Shown here one piece after another: positions 33,213 to 42,696 of a DNA stretch of 59,812 nucleotides. The stretch spans positions 1 to 59,812 of the forward strand of contig JAJEHF010000142.1 of NCBI GenBank assembly GCA_022823865.1. The letters are read 5' to 3'. The position numbers and the translations under genes are program-made. Each line of letters starts with the position of its first letter. Positions within the stretch are counted from its first letter, which is position 1. The DNA comes from Bryobacterales bacterium (GTDB lineage: Bacteria > Acidobacteriota > Terriglobia > Bryobacterales > UBA6623). The notes below the pieces were generated by a model. It had not been told where the DNA came from. It saw nothing but the letters and a program-made list of their open reading frames with translations, and made no database searches.

Positions 33213-36200
33213 TCAAGCGCCGGAAGTGCGAATGACCCGCAGCAACTGCTCCCCGTACTTCTTCGCGACCGCAGGCCCGACACCGGGGACCTCCAGCAGC
33301 TCGGCTTCGTTCGAAGGCTTGTGATCGACCAAGGCGTTCAAGGTGCGATCGGGAAACACGCGAAACGCGGGCATCTTGCGTCTTCCCGCCTCGGACTTTC
33401 GCCACGCGCGCAGCGCGGAGGAGATCAACTGGTCAGAATCGTCGCGGGGCGGGGTCTCTCCCAAGCCAAACTGCTTCGTGGCGCGGCTGCCATTGCGCCT
33501 TCCCGCCGAGCCAGCCGTGGCGCTCTTTTTCGGTCGCGATGCCCGCTTCGCGGGCCCCAGGCCCGCGCGTTCGGCGGGCAGCCTGACGCAACTGCCGAGG
33601 CTCGTCGCGCTGCGACCGTCCGGCGTCAGCCAGATGCGGCGGTACTCGATCGACTCGCCCTGCGCGTTGACGAAGGAATCGTGGTCGATGCGCGCCAAGT
33701 CCGCCCGCTGTAAACCGTCCACCAGCCGCTCGAACGTCTTTCGATCCACGTTGTTCGGCTCCACACTCTCGCGAAAGACCTTGCCGACCGACTGTCCGTC
33801 ACGCTCGCGCAGGGCCTGTCGAATCGTGTCCAGCACCGCCGATTCCTGCGGCGTGGGCGGCCGGAACGTCTTGACGGTGCACGTCTCCGGGTCGCAGTTG
33901 TCGCAATGCTGGCAGGGCTTGAGCGAATCCTCCAAGTCGTCGAAGTGCCGCACCAAGTCGAGCATGCGGCACTGGTTGGAGCGGGTGAAGTCGCTCACTT
34001 GGTCCAGCTGCCGCAGCTTGTAGGCGCGCTGCTCCTCATAGCGCGCCCGCCACTTCCCGTCGCCCTTGGTGGCCTGATCGTCCGCGTCGATCCTCACGCC
34101 GCCATGCATCCACAGCTTCTCGAGCGCCCTCTCGAACTGCTCGGGGTCGCCGGAAAAGTCCGCGGCCAGGTCGCCGACCGGAAGCTTGGCGGAGCTCAGG
34201 CGGTTGAACATCGCTTCGAGCTTCGGCGGCTCGGGATAATCCCGCTCCAAGAAGAACTCGTGCGTCTTGCGATCCGCCCACGAGTGCAGCAGGATTGCCT
34301 TGGAGGGCAGTCCGTCGCGGCCCGCGCGGCCGATCTCTTGGTAGTAGCCCTCGATCGAACCCGGCAGGCCGGTGTGCACGACGGTGCGCACGTCCGGCTT
34401 GTCGATGCCCATGCCGAACGCGATCGTGGCGACGATGACCTCAAGGTCTCCCCGCAGGAACGCGGCCTGCACGCGGTCGCGGTCCTCGGCCGGCATGCCG
34501 GCGTGATAGGCCGCCGCGGGCATGCTCGACTGCAACAGCTCGGCCTGCGCCTCGGCGGCCTTGCGGGTCGGCGCGTACACGATCGCCGGCCGCCGCGAGT
34601 CGTCAAGCATCAGCCTTGCCAAGGCGGCGGGCCGGAGCGACGGCACGAGTTCCACGAGTTCGATCTGCAGGTTCTCGCGCCGGAACCCATGAATCGAGCG
34701 CTTGCAATCCTGCAGGCCCAATTGGTCGATCACGTCGCGCTGGACGATGGGCGTGGCCGTCGCCGTCAGCGCGATCACCGGGGCCGGGCGCAGGGACGGC
34801 AAGCGCTCGCGCAAGCGTCTGTATTCCGGCCGGAAGTCATGGCCCCACATGGAGATGCAATGCGCCTCGTCAATGGCGACCAATCCCGGCGTGCGCTTGG
34901 CCAGGAACTCGGGAAAGCCCGGCACGGCCAGACGCTCCGGAGCGATATAGAGAAAATCCAGCTCGCCCGCGAGATACGCCTTGCACACGCGCCGCGATTC
35001 AAGCCGGTCGCGGCCCGAGTGGATCCGCTCGGCCTTGAACCCCTGCTGGCGCAGCTTGTCCGTCTGGTCCTCCATCAGTGCGATCAGCGGGCTGATCACG
35101 ATCGTGGTGTCGCCGCGGGCGATTCCGGGCAGCTGGTAGCACAGCGACTTGCCCGCGCCCGTCGGCATGACCAGCAGCACGTCCCGGCCGGCCACGACAT
35201 CTTGGCAGACCGCCTCCTGGTTCGGGCGGAAGGAGGCGTGCCCGAAGCGCGATCGCAGCAGTTCGCTCAGCCGCTCCGGGGAGACAGCTACCGGCTTCGG
35301 CCCGGAAGGAGCCGGCGAGGGTGGCTGATCGGGCGGCGGCGAGCCGAGACCGCGCCGCTGGAGTGCCGGCTTGGCGGTAGGCGCTGCTTTCTCGGAGCGT
35401 CCGCCGGGAGCGCCCACCGGCGGCTCGGGCGCGGCGGCGGGCTTGGCGGATTGATCGGCTGCGGCCGCCTTCCGCCGCGTCGACTGCGAGCTCTGCCGGG
35501 CGCCCCCGCGGGCTGCGGGCGACGGCGGGCTCGTTGGCGGCTGAGAACGGGCCGCGCTGCGGCGGCTCGCGGCGGCTGAACCGTTGGCGGAACCGCCGAC
35601 AACGTCGCGCACGAACTCCTCGATGCCCCGCATGAACTTGTCGTAGCCGCCATCGCCGCGCTCGATGCTGCGCAGCTTGGCCTCCCACTCGCCGGTCATT
35701 TCGGGGCTGCGGACTTTGGGATGAACCAGATCGAGCAGGCGGATCCCCTTTTCGGTGGCTCGCAGGGTCTTCTTCTCGCGCTCTACATAGGAACGCTTCA
35801 GGAGCGTTTCGATGATCGAGGCGCGTGTCGCGGGCGTGCCGATGCCGCGCTCCTTCATCGCGTCCGAGAGCGCTTGGCTATCGAGTGTCTTGCCCGCCGA
35901 CTCCATGGCCGTGAGCAAGGTCGCGTCCGTGAACCGCGGCGGCGGCTTGGTCCGCTTCTTGACTGCCTCGGCCGCTTGCACCTCCACCCTCTGGCCTTGG
36001 CGCAAGCCGCTTGGCAGGTCCGGCTCGGACTTGGGTTCGCGCTTGTTCGCCGGCGCGGCGTCGAGCAGCTTCCAGCCGGGTTCGTCGACGGCCTTGCCGC
36101 TGGACAGATATTGATCCTCATCGGCCTTGTGCACGACGCGGGTGATCACGGTCGTGGACGAGTAGCGGTGCTCCGAGTGCCACGCCTGCAGGAAGCGGCG

Positions 36201-37415
36201 ATTGATCAGGTCGAGCACTTTCGCTTCGGCCGACCCACCGCGCACGCCGCCGGCCGAACCGGTCGGAATGATGGCGTGGTGATCGGTGACCTTGGCATCA
36301 TTCACGAACCGCCCGGGCAGCGGTTCGCTGCCAGTGCCAGGCGCGACCAAGGACTCGTCATAGCCCCGTGCCACGCGGGACGCGATCTGGGGCGCTTGGC
36401 TGGCGACATCGCTGGACAGGAAGCGGCTATCGGTGCGGGGGTATGTGATTGCCTTGTGCTTTTCGTAAAGTGCCTGCGCGATGCCGAGAGTGCGCTCGGC
36501 GCTGAAGCCGTACAAGCGGTTGGCGTGGCGCTGGAGTTCGGTGAGGTCATACAGGTGTGGCGGAGGTTGCCGGTGCCGGGTCCGCTTGACCGAGACGATA
36601 TCGGCGCGTCCTGCCCGGGCCCTTGCAACGATCTCGGCCGCTTGCTTGCCGTCAGCCGCTAGCCTCTGCTGCCGCTTGCCCTTCTCGAGTCGAAAATAGA
36701 CGCCGCGGTAGTGCTTTCCCTCCCCTGCGTCAAACTCGGCGTGAACTTCCAGATAGTCCTCGGGAACGAAGTCCCGTATGGCGATCTCGCGCTCCACCAG
36801 CATGGCCAGGGTCGGCGTCTGCACCCGCCCGACCGAGAGCACCTCGCTGTCGGCGTGGTCCAGCGTGTAGGCCCGCGTGAGATTCATGCCGACGAGCCAG
36901 TCGGCGCGGCTGCGCGCACGCGCGGCCGCCGCCAAGTCGTCGAAGCCGCTGGCCGGTTGCAAGTTCTGGAAGCCGCGCCGGATCGCGTCCTGCGTCAGCG
37001 ACGAAATCCAGAGCCGGTCCACCGGCTTGGACGAGCCGGCCGCGGCGTAGATCTGGCGGAAGATCAGCTCGCCCTCGCGGCCCGCGTCGGTGGCGCAGAC
37101 CACCCGCTCGATCTTCGGGCTGTTGAGGATTTTCTTGACGACGCCGAACTGGTCCGCCCGCTCCTCGTCCACGATCAGCGGCCATTCGCCCGGAAGCATG
37201 GGCAGCAGCGAACGCCGCCACTCCTTCCATGCCGGATCAATCTGGTGCGGCTCGGCGAGATGGACCAAGTGGCCGATCGCCCACGTCACCACCACGCCGT
37301 TGCCGTGGAAGAATCCGCTGCCTCTCGCGGTCGCTCCCAGCGCCTTCGAAATGTCGCGCGCGACCGAGGGTTTTTCGGCAAGCACTGCACATTTCTGAGG
37401 CACCCATTGCGGCAC
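33213..37415 (-). CDS. topB-recQ: Topoisomerase III-RecQ helicase-HRDC fusion protein
   Basis: One 1400-residue polypeptide carries two complete enzymes. Residues about 8-600 are a type IA topoisomerase III: Toprim VLAEKPSVARDISKAL and CATDAGREGELIFR, VLSVGRVQTPTLAMLV, catalytic Tyr325 in ITYPRTDSRFL, DHHAIIPT and GIGTPATRASIIETLL. Residues 605-712 are a low-complexity Pro/Ala/Ser/Arg linker. Residues 713-1270 are RecQ: FRPNQEAVCQ, Walker A MPTGAGKSLCYQLP, DEAHCISMWGHDFRPEY, ALTATAT, YYQEIGRAGRDG, and a zinc site with C1149, C1168, C1171 and C1174. The end (about 1325-1400) is HRDC-like (LLEVPGVGPAVAKKYGEQLL). RecQ with TopIII dissolves double Holliday junctions in bacteria and eukaryotes as separate subunits; here they are covalently joined. 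GTG start at 37415. No stop or frameshift interrupts the join. Confidence 0.95.
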   Translation of the reverse strand: MPQWVPQKCAVLAEKPSVARDISKALGATARGSGFFHGNGVVVTWAIGHLVHLAEPHQIDPAWKEWRRSLLPMLPGEWPLIVDEERADQFGVVKKILNSPKIERVVCATDAGREGELIFRQIYAAAGSSKPVDRLWISSLTQDAIRRGFQNLQPASGFDDLAAAARARSRADWLVGMNLTRAYTLDHADSEVLSVGRVQTPTLAMLVEREIAIRDFVPEDYLEVHAEFDAGEGKHYRGVYFRLEKGKRQQRLAADGKQAAEIVARARAGRADIVSVKRTRHRQPPPHLYDLTELQRHANRLYGFSAERTLGIAQALYEKHKAITYPRTDSRFLSSDVASQAPQIASRVARGYDESLVAPGTGSEPLPGRFVNDAKVTDHHAIIPTGSAGGVRGGSAEAKVLDLINRRFLQAWHSEHRYSSTTVITRVVHKADEDQYLSSGKAVDEPGWKLLDAAPANKREPKSEPDLPSGLRQGQRVEVQAAEAVKKRTKPPPRFTDATLLTAMESAGKTLDSQALSDAMKERGIGTPATRASIIETLLKRSYVEREKKTLRATEKGIRLLDLVHPKVRSPEMTGEWEAKLRSIERGDGGYDKFMRGIEEFVRDVVGGSANGSAAASRRSAARSQPPTSPPSPAARGGARQSSQSTRRKAAAADQSAKPAAAPEPPVGAPGGRSEKAAPTAKPALQRRGLGSPPPDQPPSPAPSGPKPVAVSPERLSELLRSRFGHASFRPNQEAVCQDVVAGRDVLLVMPTGAGKSLCYQLPGIARGDTTIVISPLIALMEDQTDKLRQQGFKAERIHSGRDRLESRRVCKAYLAGELDFLYIAPERLAVPGFPEFLAKRTPGLVAIDEAHCISMWGHDFRPEYRRLRERLPSLRPAPVIALTATATPIVQRDVIDQLGLQDCKRSIHGFRRENLQIELVELVPSLRPAALARLMLDDSRRPAIVYAPTRKAAEAQAELLQSSMPAAAYHAGMPAEDRDRVQAAFLRGDLEVIVATIAFGMGIDKPDVRTVVHTGLPGSIEGYYQEIGRAGRDGLPSKAILLHSWADRKTHEFFLERDYPEPPKLEAMFNRLSSAKLPVGDLAADFSGDPEQFERALEKLWMHGGVRIDADDQATKGDGKWRARYEEQRAYKLRQLDQVSDFTRSNQCRMLDLVRHFDDLEDSLKPCQHCDNCDPETCTVKTFRPPTPQESAVLDTIRQALRERDGQSVGKVFRESVEPNNVDRKTFERLVDGLQRADLARIDHDSFVNAQGESIEYRRIWLTPDGRSATSLGSCVRLPAERAGLGPAKRASRPKKSATAGSAGRRNGSRATKQFGLGETPPRDDSDQLISSALRAWRKSEAGRRKMPAFRVFPDRTLNALVDHKPSNEAELLEVPGVGPAVAKKYGEQLLRVIRTSGA

Positions 37416-37584
37416 TGGAGCTGACTTCAGTGTAGCGCCCCGCTAGCAGGCGAGAGCCCGTCTGGAGCGAGGCATTGCGCGGGGCGGCACTAGTCCGCTG
37501 CGTCTCCCGGATACAATCGAAATCGGCCCGCACGATGCGGCACGTCTGTACACAGGAACGGTCGCCGGCAGGGAGCGGATTGCT

Positions 37585-38511
37585 GTGAAACTGCTGGCCG
37601 ATCGCATCCGGCGAGGCGATCCGCGCGCATTGGCTCGGGCGCTCAGCGCGGTCGAGAACCGCTCCGCCGGCACCGATGAGCTGCTGGCCGATCTGCACGA
37701 TCCCAGCACCGCGGCCCAGCGCTTCGGGATCACCGGCCCGCCCGGTGCCGGCAAGAGCACGCTGGTCGATTGCATCGCGCGCCATTTGCGCAGCGAGGGA
37801 GTGTCAGTCGGGATTCTCGCGGTCGACCCGAGCAGCCCCTTCAGTGGCGGCGCAATCCTCGGCGATCGAGTGCGCATGCAGCGCCATCACGGCGATTCCG
37901 GCGTGTTTATCCGCTCCATGGCGGCCCGGGGGGAACTCGGGGGGCTGGCGCCAGCTGTGGGAGATGCGCTGGCCCTGCTGGAAGCAGCCGGTCGCGAAGC
38001 GGTCTTGATCGAAACGGCGGGCGTCGGCCAGAGCGAGGTCGATGTCGTGCATCTCGCGGCTACGGTGGCAGTGGTGCTGACACCCGCTTCCGGCGACGAT
38101 ATCCAGGCGGCCAAGGCCGGAATCATGGAGATCGCAGACGTCTTCGTGATTAACAAGGCCGACCAGCCGGGCGCTGACGAGCTAGAGCGCCAGATCCTTG
38201 CCATGATCTCGTTGATCCCTCCTGGACAGCCCAAGCCGCCCGTCTTGCGCACGTCGGCCAGCCGCTGCGACGGTATCGAGGAATTGGTCGAGGCCTTGCG
38301 ACGGACCGCCCGCGCCCAGTCCGACCCGGCCTATTGGAAGCGGCAGCTGCTCAAGCGCCTTAGCGGCGATCTGCAAGCGATCCTGCTGGACGGCGCGGGC
38401 CTCGAGCCGGATCTGGACCGGGCCGCCGAAGCCATCGCCGCGGGCAAGCTTAACCCATACGCGTACATCCAAGCGATCGCGGGCCGCTTCAAGCAACAAT
38501 GGAAGCGATGA
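37585..38511 (+). CDS. meaB: MeaB, GTPase chaperone of methylmalonyl-CoA mutase
   Basis: The 308-residue G3E GTPase protects and reloads adenosylcobalamin-dependent methylmalonyl-CoA mutase. Motifs: Walker A GPPGAGKSTLVDC at 51-63, base-II ILAVDPSSPFSGGAILGDRV, switch-like VFIRSMAARGELGGLAPAVG, AVLIETAGVGQSEVDVV, and NKAD for guanine. All are characteristic of MeaB. It starts at a GTG preceded by GGGAGCGG, and a TACAAT lies about 70 bases upstream. The methylmalonyl-CoA epimerase gene overlaps its 3' end by 13 bases, so both belong to propionyl-CoA/succinyl-CoA interconversion. The mutase genes are not in the window. Confidence 0.94.
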   Translation: MKLLADRIRRGDPRALARALSAVENRSAGTDELLADLHDPSTAAQRFGITGPPGAGKSTLVDCIARHLRSEGVSVGILAVDPSSPFSGGAILGDRVRMQRHHGDSGVFIRSMAARGELGGLAPAVGDALALLEAAGREAVLIETAGVGQSEVDVVHLAATVAVVLTPASGDDIQAAKAGIMEIADVFVINKADQPGADELERQILAMISLIPPGQPKPPVLRTSASRCDGIEELVEALRRTARAQSDPAYWKRQLLKRLSGDLQAILLDGAGLEPDLDRAAEAIAAGKLNPYAYIQAIAGRFKQQWKR

Positions 38512-38903
38512 CTGTCGACCACATCGGCATCGCGGTGCGCTCGATCGATCAGGCGCTGGAGTTTTACCGCGACGCCTTGGGCGTCGAGCCGGCACACCGC
38601 GGCGTAGTCGCCCACGAGAAGGTGGAGGCAGCGCTGCTGCCCGCCGGCGAGAGCCGGATCGAGCTGCTCCAGCCCACCTCGGACGACTCGGTCATCGCCC
38701 GCTTTCTCGAGCGCCGCGGCGAAGGCATGCACCACCTCGCGCTGCAGGTCGCCGACATCGAAGCGGCGGCGGAAGCGATCCGCCAGTCGGGTCGCCGCTT
38801 GGTGACGGACCGCATCCAGATCGGTGCCGAGGGCTATAAATACGTGTTCGTGCACCCCAGCGAGACCGGCGGCGTGCTGCTGGAACTCGTGGAGCGCGGT
38901 TGA
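38499..38903 (+). CDS. mce: Methylmalonyl-CoA epimerase
   Basis: This 134-residue vicinal-oxygen-chelate enzyme interconverts (R)- and (S)-methylmalonyl-CoA. It shows the metal His in VDHIGIAVRS, the YRDALGVEPAHRG segment, RIELLQPTS, the second metal His in GEGMHHLALQVADIE, and the C-terminal GVLLELVE with the metal Glu. The length is normal for the family. ATG MEAM at 38499 overlaps meaB by 13 bases; a second Met three codons on (MTVDHIG) could also be used. The two genes form a propionate-metabolism unit. Confidence 0.94.
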   Translation: MEAMTVDHIGIAVRSIDQALEFYRDALGVEPAHRGVVAHEKVEAALLPAGESRIELLQPTSDDSVIARFLERRGEGMHHLALQVADIEAAAEAIRQSGRRLVTDRIQIGAEGYKYVFVHPSETGGVLLELVERG

Positions 38904-38952
38904 AATCCGCTAGGATCAAGCCGCTGTCTCGACCATAGCCACCCGCCCAGCC

Positions 38953-40251
38953 ATGGACTCAGCCAGACGCATCTCACGCCTCGAGGATGAGAACCGCCGC
39001 CTGCGGGCGGCGGTGGAGGAGCTTTCGATCCTCAACGAGGTTTCCACAGCCGTGTCGTCGACCTCCTCGCTCGATGCCACCGTGGACTTGATCGTGCAGA
39101 AGTGCGTCAAGCATCTGCGGGTCGAGCAGGGCGCCGTGCTGCTGTTCGACCGGCGCGAGCAGGGTGTGAGCCTCAAGACGATGGTCCGCAAGATCGAGCA
39201 GGACGACTCCCAGATCATGCCCATGCGCCTGGGCGATCAGATCACCGGCTGGATGCTGAAGAACCGCAAGCCGCTGGCAATTAACGACTTCGAGTCGGAA
39301 ACGCGCTTTCGGGGTGCCGCAGACGGCAACGAAATTCAATCGCTGCTGTGCGTGCCGATGGTGCTCAAGGGCCGCCTGATCGGAGTCGTGAACGTCTTCA
39401 ACAAGCAAGGCTCGAGCGGCTTCAGCGACGGGGACCAGCGGCTGCTGAGCATCATCGCGACGCAGTCGGCCCAAGTGGTCGAGAACGCCCGGCTGGCCGA
39501 AGAGGAAAAGGCTCTGGTCGTACTTCAGGAGGAATTGCGGCTGGCCCGGGAAATCCAGAAGAACCTGCTGCCACAAGAGCCCCCGCAAGTGCCGGGTTAC
39601 GTCATCTCCGGGATCTCGGAACCGGCCAAGCGGGTCGGCGGGGACTATTTCGACTTCTTGGAACTCGGCGAAGACCGTCTCGGCCTGTGCCTGGCGGACG
39701 TTTCGGGCAAGGGCATCACGGCCGCGATGCTGATGTCCAACGTACAGGCGACCATCCGCAGCCAGGGGCGCTCCTCGCCCGACGTGGCCAGCTGCGTGTC
39801 ACGCTCGAACGACATGCTGCACGCCAGCACCGACTCCGACAAGTTCGTCACGATGTTCTACGGCGTGCTCGACACGAGCACCCATCGGCTCGAGTATTGC
39901 AACGCGGGCCACAACCCTCCGCTCGTGCTGCCCGGAAGGGATCGTCCCGAACAGCTTAGGACCGGCGGGCCGGTGCTCGGCGTGCTCCAGGGCTACCCCT
40001 ACGAGCAGGGAGAAGCAGAACTGAGACCGGGCGAGACCCTGCTGGTCTACAGCGACGGGTTCAGCGAGGCCATGAATGACCACTTCCAGGAGTTCGGCGA
40101 CGAGCGCCTGCGCACCTCGGCTCGCGCTCAGGCCGCGCTGCCGCCCGACCAGCTCTTGGAGACGCTGCTGAAAGAGGTCAATGAGTTTTGTGGCGACGCA
40201 CCGCAGGCAGATGACATGACCATCATGGCGGTCCAGCGGCTGGGGTCGTGA
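38953..40251 (+). CDS. GAF domain-SpoIIE-type protein phosphatase (RsbU-like)
   Basis: A short N-terminal coiled coil (RISRLEDENRRLRAAVEELS) leads to a GAF domain (about residues 40-180: VDLIVQKCVKHLRVEQGAVL, IQSLLCVPMVLKGRLIGVVN). A signalling helix (EEEKALVVLQEELRLAREIQ) and a PP2C/SpoIIE domain (about 205-430) follow. The metal Asp motifs are seen in GGDYFDFLELG, CLADVSGKGITAAMLMSN, VYSDGFSEAMN and QADDMTIMA. Such enzymes dephosphorylate anti-sigma-factor antagonists in partner-switching cascades. No anti-sigma gene is adjacent. Its 3' end overlaps the convergent hemY by 29 bases. It follows the mce gene by 49 bases. Confidence 0.92.
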   Translation: MDSARRISRLEDENRRLRAAVEELSILNEVSTAVSSTSSLDATVDLIVQKCVKHLRVEQGAVLLFDRREQGVSLKTMVRKIEQDDSQIMPMRLGDQITGWMLKNRKPLAINDFESETRFRGAADGNEIQSLLCVPMVLKGRLIGVVNVFNKQGSSGFSDGDQRLLSIIATQSAQVVENARLAEEEKALVVLQEELRLAREIQKNLLPQEPPQVPGYVISGISEPAKRVGGDYFDFLELGEDRLGLCLADVSGKGITAAMLMSNVQATIRSQGRSSPDVASCVSRSNDMLHASTDSDKFVTMFYGVLDTSTHRLEYCNAGHNPPLVLPGRDRPEQLRTGGPVLGVLQGYPYEQGEAELRPGETLLVYSDGFSEAMNDHFQEFGDERLRTSARAQAALPPDQLLETLLKEVNEFCGDAPQADDMTIMAVQRLGS

Positions 40252-41614
40252 GGGACGCCTCTCCGGACGCTATCGCCCTCGCGATGCGCTCGCTGCGACG
40301 GACGCAGTCGGGCAGGCCGAGCCCGGCATAGCCGTTTCCCGCCAAGTGCAGCCCCGGGAAGCGGACCAGCCGCTCTTCGATCTGGCTCACCCGCGCGGTA
40401 TGACCCACCGAGTACTGGGGCATGGCGGCGGGCCAGCGGTAGGCTCGCGACACCTCCAGGGCAGGGCGAAAGCCCATCCGCTGCCGCAGCTCCGCGTCCG
40501 CTCGCCCGGATACCGACTCGTCGCTTGACTCCAGGGCCCGCTCGGCGTCCGCGCCGGCCAGAAAAGCCCGCAGCAAGACCTTGCCCGGCCCGGCCCGGCC
40601 TGAGAACTTCGAGTTTGTCCAAGTGCAGGCGGCCAGCGTCCCGCGCTCGGCCCGTGGGATCAAGAGGCCGAAGCCGTCCAAGGGATGGCCGAAGCCGCGC
40701 TGCGGATACACCAGAGCGACTACGACCGAGGAGGTATAGACGATGCTTCCCAGGCCCTCGGCCAGGGCATCGTCGACGCCAGCGAGCAGCCTACCGGCTT
40801 CGGGGGCGGGAGTCGCGACGATCACGCTGCTGGCATCCCATGCGCCGCGCTCGGCCCGGACCCGCCACCCGGCGGCGCTGGGTTGCACCGCCCGTACCTC
40901 GTCCGCGACGACTTCGCAGGTTTCGGGAAGGTGCTGCTGCAGCGCGTCGGTCAGCGAGCCCATGCCCTGCCGCAACGTCAGGAACAGGGGCCCCTCCCGA
41001 TGTCGCTCGCGATTCTTCCACACGCCGCGCAGCAGGCTGCCGTACTGGCGCTCGTACTCCACGAAGCGCGGAATCACGCTGTCGGCCGACAAGTTCTCCG
41101 GGGGAGAGCCGTAGACGCCCGCGAGCAGCGGCTGCGCAAGGTACTCGACCGCCTCGCGGCCGAAGTGGTCCTCCACGAACTCGGCAACGGACCGCTCGCG
41201 CAGCGTCCGGGGTCGGCGAAACCACTCTCCGGCCATGCGAGCCTTGGAGGCCAGGCCAAACAGCCCGCTTGTGGCAGCCTGCCATGGCTTGGACGGCGCC
41301 AGCAGCCGCATGCTCTCGGGCAAGGCCCGCGGCCGGCCGCTGCGGACGATATAGGTGCGCCGCCTGTTGTCATTCGAGCCGACCACCTGGTCGCCTAGTC
41401 CGAGTTCGCGGACCAGGTCCAGCATCCAGGCCTTCTCGGCCAGCCAGCTGTCCGGCCCGGCTTCGACCAAGCAGTCACCGAAGCGCTCGGTGCGGACGAT
41501 GCCTCCGAGCCTTTGCTCGCGCTCGATCAGAGTGCAGGGAATGCCGTGCCGCCCCAAGTAGTAGGCGGCAGACAAGCCCGAGACCCCGCCGCCAACGATG
41601 GCTACCCGGGACAT
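40223..41614 (-). CDS. hemY: Protoporphyrinogen oxidase, HemY type
   Basis: The 463-residue FAD enzyme oxidises protoporphyrinogen (or coproporphyrinogen) in haem synthesis. The start MSRVAIVGGGVSGLSAAYYL is the dinucleotide-binding fold, then LIEREQRLGGIVRTERFGDC, EAGPDSWLAEK, LLAGVYGSPPENLSADSVIP, LRQGMGSLTDAL, and the C-terminal FAD end LHLAGNGYAGLGLPDCVRRS. The start at 41614 overlaps the hemE stop by 13 bases, so the two haem enzymes are translated in sequence. The frame upstream of 41614 is inside hemE. Its 3' end overlaps the phosphatase gene on the opposite strand. Whether it uses coproporphyrinogen cannot be told here. Confidence 0.93.
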   Translation of the reverse strand: MSRVAIVGGGVSGLSAAYYLGRHGIPCTLIEREQRLGGIVRTERFGDCLVEAGPDSWLAEKAWMLDLVRELGLGDQVVGSNDNRRRTYIVRSGRPRALPESMRLLAPSKPWQAATSGLFGLASKARMAGEWFRRPRTLRERSVAEFVEDHFGREAVEYLAQPLLAGVYGSPPENLSADSVIPRFVEYERQYGSLLRGVWKNRERHREGPLFLTLRQGMGSLTDALQQHLPETCEVVADEVRAVQPSAAGWRVRAERGAWDASSVIVATPAPEAGRLLAGVDDALAEGLGSIVYTSSVVVALVYPQRGFGHPLDGFGLLIPRAERGTLAACTWTNSKFSGRAGPGKVLLRAFLAGADAERALESSDESVSGRADAELRQRMGFRPALEVSRAYRWPAAMPQYSVGHTARVSQIEERLVRFPGLHLAGNGYAGLGLPDCVRRSERIARAIASGEASLTTPAAGPP

Positions 41615-42645
41615 GCCTCTCGCTCGGCGCAATACTCGCGGACCATGCTCACGGCGGCGCGGACGTGTTCGACGGGCGTCTCGGGGATGATGCCGTGGCC
41701 CAAGTTGAAGATGTGGCCGGGACGTCCGTCCGCGGCGGCCAGGACGGCGCGAACCTTGCGGCGCAGCTCTGGCAGGGGCGCCAGCAGGGCGAGCGGGTCC
41801 AAGTTTCCCTGCACTGGCGTGTCGTGGCCGACGCGCTCCCACGCCGCGGCCAGGTCAACGCGCCAGTCCAGGCCCAGCACGTCGCCGCCAGCTCGACAGA
41901 ACACCTCCAAGAAGCCCGCGTTGCCGGTGCCGAAATGAATCACCGGCACGCCGCCGGTCTGGATGCGCCGCACCAACTCCCGCGAATGCGGCAGGACGAA
42001 GCGCTCGTAGTCGGACGGGGACAGCGCGCCAACCCAGCTGTCGAAAACCTGGATGGCGCTGGCACCGGCGGCGACCTGGCTGGCAGCGTACGGCGCCAGC
42101 ACGGCGACGATGCGCTCCATCAGTTCCCGCCATCCGGACGGGTCGCTCCACATCAGGCTCTTGGTGGCGGCGTAATGGCGCGAGCCCCTGCCTTCGATCA
42201 TGTAGCTCGCCAGCGTGAACGGCGCGCCGACGAATCCGATGACCGGGACGCGGCCGTCCAGGTGGCGGCGCGCCAGGGCAATGGACTCGCCGACATAGTC
42301 CAGATCCGCGGCGCGCCCGGTCTCGAGCCGATCGATATCGGCGCGGGAGCGGACCGGCCGCTCGATTCGCGGGCCGTCGCCGGCGACGAACTCCAGCCCG
42401 AGCCCCATCGGCTCCAGCGGCAGCAGGAGATCCGCGAAAATGATTGCCGCATCCACGTCCAAGGCGTCGACAGGCTGCCGCGTGACCTCTGCAGCGAGGC
42501 GCGGCGTCTTGCAGATCTCCAAGATCGTGTGGTCGCGCCGCAACGCGCGGTACTCGGCCATGTACCGCCCCGCTTGGCGCATGAACCATACCGGAGTGCA
42601 GTCCCCGGACTCGCCGGCACATGCGCGGAGGAATCGCTGGCGCAT
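41602..42645 (-). CDS. hemE: Uroporphyrinogen III decarboxylase
   Basis: HemE removes four carboxyls from uroporphyrinogen III to give coproporphyrinogen III. The 347-residue protein has the family signatures CTPVWFMRQAGRYMAEYRAL, ALDVDAAIIFADLLLPLEPMG, GFVGAPFTLASYMIEG, QVFDSWVGALSP, VIHFGTGN and IFNLGHGIIPETPVEHVRA. The ATG at 42645 is supported by a TATACT only six bases upstream, which suggests a leaderless mRNA. The N-terminus is then six residues shorter than in E. coli, which is acceptable. hemY follows with a 13-base overlap. An inverted repeat lies just upstream of the promoter. Confidence 0.95.
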   Translation of the reverse strand: MRQRFLRACAGESGDCTPVWFMRQAGRYMAEYRALRRDHTILEICKTPRLAAEVTRQPVDALDVDAAIIFADLLLPLEPMGLGLEFVAGDGPRIERPVRSRADIDRLETGRAADLDYVGESIALARRHLDGRVPVIGFVGAPFTLASYMIEGRGSRHYAATKSLMWSDPSGWRELMERIVAVLAPYAASQVAAGASAIQVFDSWVGALSPSDYERFVLPHSRELVRRIQTGGVPVIHFGTGNAGFLEVFCRAGGDVLGLDWRVDLAAAWERVGHDTPVQGNLDPLALLAPLPELRRKVRAVLAAADGRPGHIFNLGHGIIPETPVEHVRAAVSMVREYCAEREACPG

Positions 42646-42651
42646 CGTTCT

Positions 42652-42657
42652 AGTATA
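42652..42657 (-). promoter_or_regulatory. -10 box of hemE (leaderless spacing)
   Basis: TATACT on the complement strand, six bases before the hemE ATG. The transcription start would fall at the A of the ATG. Confidence 0.55.
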
Positions 42658-42669
42658 CCAAAGCAGCTC

Positions 42670-42696
42670 GTAAGGTGTTGCAATATCAACACTTAC
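42670..42696. promoter_or_regulatory. Inverted repeat upstream of hemE, possible operator
   Basis: The + strand reads GTAAGGTGTTG, then CAATAT, then CAACACTTAC. The arms are near-perfect complements, with one extra base in the left arm. Its inner edge is 12 bases from the hemE -10 box, so it covers the -35 region. A bound dimer could control the haem genes; the regulator is unknown. Confidence 0.55.

Noticed and set aside
33906..35579. A 557-codon open frame antisense to the RecQ half of the fusion
   Set aside because: It is low-complexity and without motifs, while the complement strand has every RecQ motif.
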